In this document: piece after piece, positions 57,842 through 64,000 of the stretch
How the letters are laid out: every line of letters begins with the position of its first letter
Position numbering within the stretch: position 1 is the first letter of the stretch
Notes under the pieces: model-generated
Database searches by the model: none
The model's input: the letters and a program-made list of their open reading frames with translations, nothing else
What the model was told of the DNA's origin: nothing
NCBI RefSeq assembly: GCF_002305895.1
Contig: NZ_CP022203.1
Span: 2,520,501 to 2,584,500, forward strand
Length of the DNA: 64,000 bases
DNA from: Corallococcus macrosporus DSM 14697
Lineage (GTDB): Bacteria; Myxococcota; Myxococcia; Myxococcales; Myxococcaceae
Direction: 5' to 3'
Program-made: the position numbers and the translations under genes

Positions 57842-59734
57842 TCAGACGCGGTAGGTGCCCGCCGCCACTTCCATGCGCTGCGCCACCTCGCGCAGGGCCT
57901 GGGTGGTCTGCTGGGTGCCTTTCATCCCCTGGAGCGTCTCTTCCATCATCCGGGACAGGTCCGTCACGGCGGTGAAGATTTGCGCGACGCCCGCGTTCTG
58001 CTGGCTCACCGCCGTGGCGATCTGCTGCGCGGCGCTGGCGTTGTCCTGGATGATGCCCGCGAGCTCGCGCAGGCTCTCCCCGCTGGCGCGCACCTGGGTC
58101 AGGCCGACCTCGGTGCGGCGCTGGCCTTCCTCGGACAGCAGGGACGTGTCCCGGATGGCGCGCTGGACGTCGTCCAGGATTTCGCGGACGCGGGCCGTGG
58201 AGCTGATGGACTGGTCCGCCAGGCTGCGAATCTCCCGGGCCACCACGCCAAAGCCCTTGCCGTGCTCGCCCGACCGCACCGCCTCGATGGCCGCGTTGAG
58301 CGCCAGCATGTTGGACTGGTCCGCCAGGTCCTTCACCGACTGGGTGATGCCGCCAATCTGGCGCGTGCGCTCCTCCAGGGCGGTGATGCTGCCCGCCATC
58401 CGGCCCACCTGCTCGCGGAGCTGTTCGAAGCCCTGGAGGCTGGCGCTGACGGTGGCCTCTCCGGCGCTGCCCACGTCGCGGGCGCGCGCGGTGACGCCGA
58501 GCACCTCCTGGGAGCGCTCCGCGGCCATCAGCGACGTCTGCTTGATTTCCTGCGCCGTCGACTGCGTCTCCTGGAGGGCGGCGGCCTGGCGGGACAGGTT
58601 GCGCTCCTGCTGGGCGGCGGCGCTGGTCAGCTCCGCCACCGTCTGCCCCAGCACGCGCGTGCCCTGCTGGAGGCTGGTGGTGGACTCGCGCAGGTGGCTC
58701 ATCATCTGGGAGAAGGCCGCGGCCAGCTCGCCGACCTCGTCCCTGCGCGAGGGCACCTCCACCTGCTGCGTCAGGTCCCCTTCGCGGACGATGCTCCCGA
58801 CGACCTCGCTGAGCGTGGTGATGGGCCGCGTCACGCTCCGGGCCAGCCACCAGGAGCCCAGCATGCTCAGGACCAGCGCCGCCGCCGTCAGCGAGCCGGC
58901 GATGAGGGCGCCCCGGTTGAGCGCGGTGTAGGCCTCCTTGGGCGAGACGGTGGCCACGAAGCGCCAGCCGTCACCCACGTCCACCTCCGTCCTGCCATCC
59001 ACGGCCTCGAAGCGGAGCGCGTTGGCGACGCGCGGCGCCCCGTCCTGGCGGGAGTCGAACAGCGGCGTCCCCTCCGCGGACAGCACCTCCAGCGCGAAGC
59101 TCTGCTGTCCCCGTTCGCGGGCGCGCGCCAGCGCCTCCGCGACCTCCGTGCCCACGTGGCCCCAGTCATAGGCCGCCAGGAGGATGCCGATGCGCGAGTC
59201 GCTGATGGGGCTGATGACGGGCACCGCGAAGGGCAGCACGCGCTTCTGGAAGAAGGGGTCGACCTGCGCCAGGGATTGGTCGTCCAGCCGGTTCTCCAGC
59301 GCGCCGCGGAACCAGGTCGTCTGGCGCACCTCCTGCTCGCGCCCGGCGAAGGACGCCAGCAGGGCCGGGGTGCTGGCGGAGAGCGCCCGGCCGTCCTCGG
59401 AGAACAGCACCAGGCCGGCGAAGGACGCGTGCCGCTTCTTGAGTGACGCCAGCACCGCGTCGCTCTTGTCGAAGGTGTCGAACAGCAGGGCGCCGCGCAC
59501 GATGGAGTCCTCCGCCCAGCTTCGCGCGTTGCCTTCGCGTTCGGTGAGCGCGGCTTCCACCAGCTCCCGCAGGCCCTCCGCCTCGGCCTGGAGGGTGGCG
59601 TGAATCTGCTCCCGGAGCGCGTCCTCGGAGGAGCGCTTCACGAGGATGCTGAGCGGGGCGATGGCTCCCGCGACCAGCAGGAACACGGCCAGCATGAGGC
59701 GGGTGCGGAGCTTCATTCCGTCGAGGAAGCGCAT
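57842..59734 (-). CDS. Methyl-accepting chemotaxis protein
   Basis: 630 residues from ATG 59734. A transmembrane helix (LMLAVFLLVAGAIAPLSILV) is followed by a large extracellular dCache/PDC-like domain (about 38-275), a second helix (LTAAALVLSMLGSWWLA), a HAMP domain, and a long coiled-coil signalling hairpin with the kinase-binding tip GVVAREIRSLADQSISSTAR. Ala-rich heptads with Glu pairs offer methylation sites. It reports an external ligand through CheW/CheA. The small gene starting 23 bases upstream (PDC sensor) is in the same operon, and no che genes are in the window. Confidence 0.93.
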   Translation of the reverse strand: MRFLDGMKLRTRLMLAVFLLVAGAIAPLSILVKRSSEDALREQIHATLQAEAEGLRELVEAALTEREGNARSWAEDSIVRGALLFDTFDKSDAVLASLKKRHASFAGLVLFSEDGRALSASTPALLASFAGREQEVRQTTWFRGALENRLDDQSLAQVDPFFQKRVLPFAVPVISPISDSRIGILLAAYDWGHVGTEVAEALARARERGQQSFALEVLSAEGTPLFDSRQDGAPRVANALRFEAVDGRTEVDVGDGWRFVATVSPKEAYTALNRGALIAGSLTAAALVLSMLGSWWLARSVTRPITTLSEVVGSIVREGDLTQQVEVPSRRDEVGELAAAFSQMMSHLRESTTSLQQGTRVLGQTVAELTSAAAQQERNLSRQAAALQETQSTAQEIKQTSLMAAERSQEVLGVTARARDVGSAGEATVSASLQGFEQLREQVGRMAGSITALEERTRQIGGITQSVKDLADQSNMLALNAAIEAVRSGEHGKGFGVVAREIRSLADQSISSTARVREILDDVQRAIRDTSLLSEEGQRRTEVGLTQVRASGESLRELAGIIQDNASAAQQIATAVSQQNAGVAQIFTAVTDLSRMMEETLQGMKGTQQTTQALREVAQRMEVAAGTYRV

Positions 59735-59757
59735 GAGAGTTCGAGCCAGCGGGAGGG

Positions 59758-60294
59758 TCAGAGGTCCATCAGGGAGATGCCGACGGAGAGCGCGCCGATG
59801 GTGCGCCCGCCATCACGGACCGGGAAGGAGACCTGGATGACGAAGGACTGCGAGGATTCGTCGAAGAAGGGCTTCTCTCGAAGCTGCGTCCCCTGCGTGA
59901 AGGGCACCTGGAACTTCTCCTCGTCCCCCTGCCAGTAGTCGGACGTGCGGCGCGTGGAGCCCACGAGCGCGCCCTGGTTGTCCATGGCGAAGGCCTCGGC
60001 GATGACGCGCCCCAGCTTCGCCCGGTGCCGGTTCAGGACGCGGGAGCAGGCGCTGTTCAGCAGCCGCTCCTTGAAGGGGGTCAGCGCGGGGGTCGCCATC
60101 CAGGCGGTGTCCTGCTCGCGGATGGTGCCCGGGGAGACGCGGCGGGCGTTCTGCTCACGCACCGCTCGGATGACTTCGGGGTCGGTGGCCAGCTTCTGGA
60201 GCGCCGGCACGAGCTGGTCCACCTTCTTCACCTGCGCCACGCCGTCGGCGGGCATCTGTGCCAGCACAGCGACCGCGATACTGAACCACGACAT
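59758..60294 (-). CDS. Secreted PDC-sensor-domain protein, partner of the chemoreceptor
   Basis: 178 residues from ATG 60294 (GAGG upstream); GTG 60300 is possible. A short signal peptide (MSWFSIAVAVLAQMPADGVA) leads a PDC/dCache_1-type sensor: VDQLVPALQKLATDPEVIRA, AWMATPALTPFKERLLNS, FAMDNQGALVGSTRRTSDYW, the C-terminal strand FPVRDGGRTIGALSVGISLM. It is a stand-alone periplasmic ligand-binding domain. Its stop lies 23 bases before the chemoreceptor start, and the two have similar sensor folds, so they probably act together as soluble and membrane sensor. Binding specificity unknown. Confidence 0.8.
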   Translation of the reverse strand: MSWFSIAVAVLAQMPADGVAQVKKVDQLVPALQKLATDPEVIRAVREQNARRVSPGTIREQDTAWMATPALTPFKERLLNSACSRVLNRHRAKLGRVIAEAFAMDNQGALVGSTRRTSDYWQGDEEKFQVPFTQGTQLREKPFFDESSQSFVIQVSFPVRDGGRTIGALSVGISLMDL

Positions 60295-60667
60295 CCGCAC
60301 CTCATCCCCAAGGCAGGCTCACCGGGCCGGGTGAGGCGCTGCCTGTGCCATGCTTGCGGCGCCAGTGTGACACAAGCATTTGCCTGAAAACAAAACCCGC
60401 TTCTCACGGCGGACGACGGGGCGGGTTGCCTGGCCATACACTGGGAGGGAGTCGCTGTTGACTCGCGGCTGTGTCTCACTGTTCTCGCATGGATTGCGGA
60501 TTTTTAATCCATGCAAGTCATGAGGGACATGCCCCCTCAGGTTTCTGAGCGGAGGGCGGATGGAAACGTCGGGATTTCAGGGCGCCTGCCTGGGGCGGCC
60601 TGGCGCGAGGGGGTTGGCATCCGCATTGCTGATGCTTGGGGCTCCACCTGAAGGAGGCCCTGCATCC
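60295..60667. other. Divergent promoter region with an AT-rich inverted repeat
   Basis: About 370 bases between divergent genes. It contains the 28-base inverted repeat at 60487-60514 and a TTGACT element near 60456-60461. The rest shows nothing recognisable. Confidence 0.5.
60487..60514. promoter_or_regulatory. Inverted repeat, candidate operator or hairpin
   Basis: Arms GCATGGATT and AATCCATGC are perfect complements over nine bases with a 10-base spacer. It is unusually AT-rich for this genome and lies 150 bases before the ferritin-like gene. It could be a regulator-binding site or, with its T-rich loop, a structure in a leader. Confidence 0.4.
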
Positions 60668-61993
60668 ATGGAATCGAACCGCTTGCGTCTGCTCTTCTCC
60701 CGAGCCCTGCGTGCCTCGCTCGCCTCGCCCTTGGTGCTTACAGGGTGTGACGGTGGTGAGGTGGATTTGACAGGCTATGTCGAGCCTGCGTGTGAGAACC
60801 GGAACCTGGCTGTGACAGGTTTGTCACCTGTGACGACGCCTGAGTTCATCGCGCTCCGCGCCTTCGCCCCAATGGACGAATCCGCCGAGTCGAAGTGGCG
60901 GGTCTCCTCGACAGGAACACCTTGTGCCACGGCAACCCAGCCCGACGTCTGTCAGTCCGCGCTGGAATCACTGGCGCCCACCCCGGGCTTCCGCGACGCC
61001 TGCGGAGTCCTCTGCACGGACTATTTCCTCGCGACCACTCGCGGCGACACGGTGTCTGCCATCGCCTCGTTGGAAGCCCTGAAGGCGTTCCTGGGGCCCA
61101 TCGACACGACGCAAGAAGCCGCGCTGACGGCCTTTGCCTCCGGCTACGACATCGGCTGTGGCAATGGGCTCAATCATGGCGCGGTGAAGGACCTGGGCGA
61201 CGGCACGTTCGGCGTCGTCGGCACTCAGGGCATGGCGTGTGGCAAGGGGACGGAGCTGACGCGACATGTGCTGCGGGTGACTTCGACGGGGGAGGTGGTG
61301 GAGGAGGAGCGCACGGTGTTGGAGCGGGGCTCGGACAACTGTGCCGTGGGGCGCAGGCCGGAGGGCTTGCAATCGCCCGGCGCGGTGGCCTGTGACGATG
61401 TGCTGGGGCGGCACTTCGCCACCATTGCCCACCTGGAGGCCGCGTCCATCCAGGCCTTCCTGCGGCTGCGGGAGGAGCTGGCCCTGCATGGGGCGGACGT
61501 CGCGCTTCAGGACGCGGCGCTGGTGAGCGCGCTGGAGGAGGTCATGCACACGGAGGTCAGCGCCCGGCTGGCGGGACGGCACGGCGCGACGCCCCCGGCG
61601 CCCCAGGTGGACGCCGCGGCGCCGCGCTCCTTGTTCGCGGTGGCGCTGGACAACGCGGTGGAGGGCTGCGTGCGGGAGACCTTCGGCGCGCTGGTGGCGC
61701 GGCATCAGGCGATGCATGCCCGGGATGGCGAGGTGCGCGCCTCCATGGCCCGTATCGCCGAGGACGAGACGCGGCACGCGGCGCTGTCCTGGAAGATTGA
61801 CCAGTGGGCCCAGGCGCGGCTCTCGGGCTCCGAGCGGGAGGTGCTCCAACTCGCGAAGCAGCGGGCGGCGGCGGCCCTGCGCGAGGAGGCCGCGGCGCCG
61901 GTGAATCCGGTGCTCGTGTCCGAGGCCGGCCTGCCTTCTCCCGAGGTCGCGGTGGCCCTGGTGGACACGCTCGCACGGGAGCTGTGGGCCTGA
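60668..61993 (+). CDS. Ferritin-like domain lipoprotein
   Basis: 441 residues. ATG 60668 has GGAGG upstream; the longer frame from 60560 lacks a signal fit. The lipobox ends PLVLTGC. The N-terminal 230 residues are a Cys-rich beta domain (TQPDVCQSALESL, RDACGVLCTDYF, YDIGCGNGLNHGAVKDL). The C-terminal 190 residues are a ferritin-like four-helix bundle: HFATIAHLEAASIQAFLRL, EEVMHTEVSARLAGRHG, REGTFGALVARHQAMHA-like and AEDETRHAALSWKIDQW, offering paired Glu/His ligands for two iron ions. This family is typical of myxobacteria; it may handle iron or oxidants at the cell surface. Confidence 0.85.
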   Translation: MESNRLRLLFSRALRASLASPLVLTGCDGGEVDLTGYVEPACENRNLAVTGLSPVTTPEFIALRAFAPMDESAESKWRVSSTGTPCATATQPDVCQSALESLAPTPGFRDACGVLCTDYFLATTRGDTVSAIASLEALKAFLGPIDTTQEAALTAFASGYDIGCGNGLNHGAVKDLGDGTFGVVGTQGMACGKGTELTRHVLRVTSTGEVVEEERTVLERGSDNCAVGRRPEGLQSPGAVACDDVLGRHFATIAHLEAASIQAFLRLREELALHGADVALQDAALVSALEEVMHTEVSARLAGRHGATPPAPQVDAAAPRSLFAVALDNAVEGCVRETFGALVARHQAMHARDGEVRASMARIAEDETRHAALSWKIDQWAQARLSGSEREVLQLAKQRAAAALREEAAAPVNPVLVSEAGLPSPEVAVALVDTLARELWA

Positions 61994-62118
61994 GCCCAGG
62001 CGTCCGGCCGGCCAGCCCAGCAGGGCAGGCGACGGAGGATGCGCGCTGTTAGTCTTCCTGGACGGAGCCCTGCCCAGCGGAATCTTCACGGGGCTCCAGA
62101 AGGGAAGAGGCGCAGCAG

Positions 62119-63147
62119 ATGAGTCAGCAGCCAGAAGCCGTCCTTCGTGTGGAGCCGCTCGGGATGCCGTGGCGGACCCCGGACCCGTTCCTCTTCTGTG
62201 TCCACCACGACGACAAGTACCCCGTGGGGAACGAGCGGCTCGGGCCCTCCGCCTCGCTGGCGGGCCGCAACATCGGCCAGGACTTCGACGGGCGGGACGG
62301 CTGGAACATGTACCACGGCACCGTGGTGCCCGGCTTTCCCCAGCACCCGCACCGGGGGTTCGAGACCGTCACCGTGGTGCGCAGGGGGCTGCTCGACCAC
62401 TCGGACTCCCTGGGGGCGGCCGCGCGCTTCGGCGGTGGAGACGTGCAGTGGCTCACCGCGGGCGCGGGCATCAACCATTCGGAGATGTTCCCGCTGCTGT
62501 CGCGTGACACGCCGAACCCGGTGGAGCTGTTTCAAATCTGGCTCAACCTGCCGCGGGTGAACAAGCTCGTGGCGCCGCACTTCTCCATGCTGTGGAACCA
62601 CGTCATCCCACGGCACGTCGCCCGGGATGAGGCGGGACGCACCACGGAGGTCACGGTGGTGGCCGGCACGCTGGGAGACGTGAAGGCGCCACCGCCGCCG
62701 CCCAGGTCCTGGGCCGCGCAGGCGGAGGCGGACGTGGCCATCTGGACCCTCAAGCTGGCGCCGGGCGCGCGCTGGACGCTGCCGGCGGCGGCCCAGGGCA
62801 GCAACCGGATGTTGTACTTCTTCCTCGGCTCCGGATTGCGCGTGGCGGGTCGTGCCATTCCGTCGTCGCGCAGCATCGAGCTGCGCGCCGACGTGGCGGT
62901 GGAGTTGGAGAACAGCGGCGCGGACGAGGCGGAGTTGCTGATGCTCCAGGGGCGCCCGATTGGCGAGCCCGTCGTGCAGTACGGCCCGTTCGTGATGAAC
63001 TCGCGGCAGGAAATCCAGCAGGCCTTCGCGGACTACCAGCGCACGGGGTTTGGCGGCTGGCCGTGGCCGGCCAATGACCCGGTCCATCCCCGGGAGGAAG
63101 GCCGCTTCGCGCGGCACGCGGACGGCCGAGTCGAACGTCCCGCCTGA
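62119..63147 (+). CDS. Pirin family protein
   Basis: 342 residues from ATG 62119 (AGAAGGGAAGAGG upstream). The bicupin fold has the metal-binding motif PQHPHRGFETVTVVRRGL (His, His) and the third/fourth ligands in WLTAGAGINHSEMFP (His, Glu). The C-terminal cupin has LPAAAQGSNRMLYFFLGSG and ELLMLQGRPIGEPVVQYGPF. It is longer than typical pirins (about 290) by a Pro/Arg tail. Pirins act as quercetin dioxygenases or redox-sensing regulators. Its function here is not readable. It is transcribed alone and convergent with the AlkD-like gene. Confidence 0.9.
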   Translation: MSQQPEAVLRVEPLGMPWRTPDPFLFCVHHDDKYPVGNERLGPSASLAGRNIGQDFDGRDGWNMYHGTVVPGFPQHPHRGFETVTVVRRGLLDHSDSLGAAARFGGGDVQWLTAGAGINHSEMFPLLSRDTPNPVELFQIWLNLPRVNKLVAPHFSMLWNHVIPRHVARDEAGRTTEVTVVAGTLGDVKAPPPPPRSWAAQAEADVAIWTLKLAPGARWTLPAAAQGSNRMLYFFLGSGLRVAGRAIPSSRSIELRADVAVELENSGADEAELLMLQGRPIGEPVVQYGPFVMNSRQEIQQAFADYQRTGFGGWPWPANDPVHPREEGRFARHADGRVERPA

Positions 63148-63179
63148 GCGGACGGGCTACGAGTCCTGGCGCTTCGTCA

Positions 63180-63208
63180 CGGCGCCCCGCTTTCGCCGCG
63201 GGGCGCCG
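63180..63208. terminator. Bidirectional hairpin between pirin and AlkD-like genes
   Basis: A perfect 11-base stem (CGGCGCCCCGC / GCGGGGCGCCG) with a seven-base loop, 33 bases after the pirin stop and 75 bases beyond the stop of the convergent gene. Confidence 0.65.
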
Positions 63209-63283
63209 GGCCTCGCGGCTTCCGGGCCGCCTGCGCCACCTGGCCGCTCCTGGATGCTGGGGCACTGCACCCCGTACCGGGCT

Positions 63284-64000
63284 TCAGCCGCGCGAGCGCT
63301 TCGGCGTCTTCGCCGCGGCCTTCTTCCGGGTCGCCTTGGGTTCGGGCTTCGGCGGCTTCGCATCCGCCTTGGCGAAGGCGCGCAGCGCGTCCTTCCCCAC
63401 CCAGCGCGCGGTGGCGTCACCGCTGGCCGCGAGCCGGGTGGCCAGGGCGCGCGCCGCCTTCCGGAGGGGAGGGCTGCGCCTGACGCCAATGGCGCGCAGG
63501 GCCCAGTTCACCCCCTTCTTGACGAAGTTCCGGCCGTCGGTGGCTTCGCGCTCGATGAGCGCCAGCGCGCCGAGGAAGGGCGCGTCCTCACAGGCCTTGT
63601 CGTGGACCGCGAGCGAGGCGAGCAGGGCAAAGGCCGCGCGCTTGACGAATTCGTCGCGGTGGCCGGCCCACGTGTCCGTCATGGCCCAGGCATGCGGGCT
63701 GCGGTCCCAGAGCGCGAAGCAGAGCCCGTCGCAGACCGCCCAACTGTCGAAGTCACGGGCCCACCGGTTCATCTCGGCGGGAGTGACGCGGTCCACTTCA
63801 CCGACGTAGGCACAGAGCATGCGTGCCTCGTAGACGCCGGTCTTCCACAGGGCCGTGGCGAGCGCGTGGTCCTTCCCGAGGCGACGCGCGAGCCCCTGGA
63901 TGTCCCGCATCGCCACGCCCAGGGCGTGCTCGGCGGGAATCCCATACCGGGCGAGTCCGTCCCGCACGGTGGGTGAGGCGAGGCGTTCGAGCTCGGCCAG
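63284..64000 (-). CDS. DNA alkylation repair (AlkD-like, HEAT-repeat) protein, 5' end cut by window
   Basis: At least 238 residues; the frame is open to the right edge, so the start lies outside. The AlkD-type HEAT-like solenoid is recognisable: VRDGLARYGIPAEHALGVAM, LGKDHALATALWKTGVYEAR, DFDSWAVCDGLC (with the catalytic-region Trp and Asp), DEFVKRAAFALLASLAVHD, GRNFVKKGVNWALRAIG. AlkD removes cationic alkyl bases without flipping them. After the solenoid comes a Lys/Pro/Ala-rich tail (KPPKPEPKATRKKAAAKTPK) that probably adds DNA affinity. Transcribed toward the pirin gene with a shared hairpin. Confidence 0.87.
   Translation of the reverse strand: MAELERLASPTVRDGLARYGIPAEHALGVAMRDIQGLARRLGKDHALATALWKTGVYEARMLCAYVGEVDRVTPAEMNRWARDFDSWAVCDGLCFALWDRSPHAWAMTDTWAGHRDEFVKRAAFALLASLAVHDKACEDAPFLGALALIEREATDGRNFVKKGVNWALRAIGVRRSPPLRKAARALATRLAASGDATARWVGKDALRAFAKADAKPPKPEPKATRKKAAAKTPKRSRG

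Noticed and set aside
1-64000. tRNA, rRNA, riboswitch or prophage
   Set aside because: None recognised by eye on either strand; a covariance-model scan would settle it.

Overview
The window is high-GC DNA with the gene content of a fruiting myxobacterium (Myxococcota, Cystobacterineae; Myxococcus or Corallococcus-like). This is inferred from a MYXO-CTERM-like sorting tail, many lysine- and proline-rich lipoproteins, ECF sigma/CHAT regulation, ferritin-like lipoproteins and abundant GTG starts with GGAGG-type ribosome sites. I found no rRNA, tRNA, CRISPR array or intact insertion sequence. The two window ends cut an S8 protease (left) and an AlkD-like protein (right).

Layout: 1-2.7 kb holds a secreted subtilisin and a secreted repeat protein. 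2.7-6.9 kb is a decay zone: an IS4-type transposase remnant, a broken MocR/GntR-aminotransferase regulator, a truncated SRPBCC gene, and two intact small genes (PixA/AidA-like and YCII). 7-10.8 kb holds a divergent aldo/keto reductase and a DEIH-box helicase. 11.0-19.2 kb is the most unusual block: a plus-strand three-gene operon (small helical protein, LysM/peptidoglycan-binding protein of the type that accompanies type VI effectors, large endonuclease/exonuclease/phosphatase (EEP) protein) meets, with only 30 bases between, a minus-strand five-gene operon in which every junction overlaps by 4 bases (two small beta proteins, a sulfotransferase-like/glycosyltransferase fusion, a Ser/Thr-rich putative pore protein, and a second EEP nuclease).

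19.3-29 kb holds stand-alone genes: DUF1993, a polysaccharide deacetylase with a MYXO-CTERM-like tail, an ECF41 sigma factor with its AhpD-like partner and a matching ECF41-type promoter, a B12-binding radical SAM enzyme, a PQQ-type sugar dehydrogenase lipoprotein, a DUF1801 protein with a histone-H1-like tail, and a DoxX-like protein. 29.4-33.4 kb has a cytosolic protein made of six 72-residue repeats and a secreted BNR/sialidase-fold protein. 33.7-38.6 kb is a compact operon of ECF sigma factor, membrane anti-sigma-like protein, secreted proline-rich protein and membrane-anchored TPR-CHAT protease, a candidate proteolytic signalling module. It is followed by convergent bioY and a DUF2147 protein.

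39.9-41.9 kb encodes NrfHA, the respiratory ammonia-forming nitrite reductase. 42-52.5 kb is rich in lipoproteins and secreted proteins: a zinc metalloprotease, an eight-repeat carboxypeptidase-regulatory/IPT/RCC1 protein, an unknown lipoprotein, a metzincin-like protein whose catalytic Glu is Ala, a D-aminoacylase-like amidohydrolase and a small lipoprotein. 52.6-64 kb has a VOC protein, folD, an N-acyl-amino-acid-synthase-like GNAT followed by a haem-oxygenase-like diiron protein, DUF3892, a LuxR-type regulator, a chemoreceptor with a PDC sensor partner, a ferritin-like lipoprotein, pirin and AlkD. All function calls are from reading motifs by eye; no database search was run.
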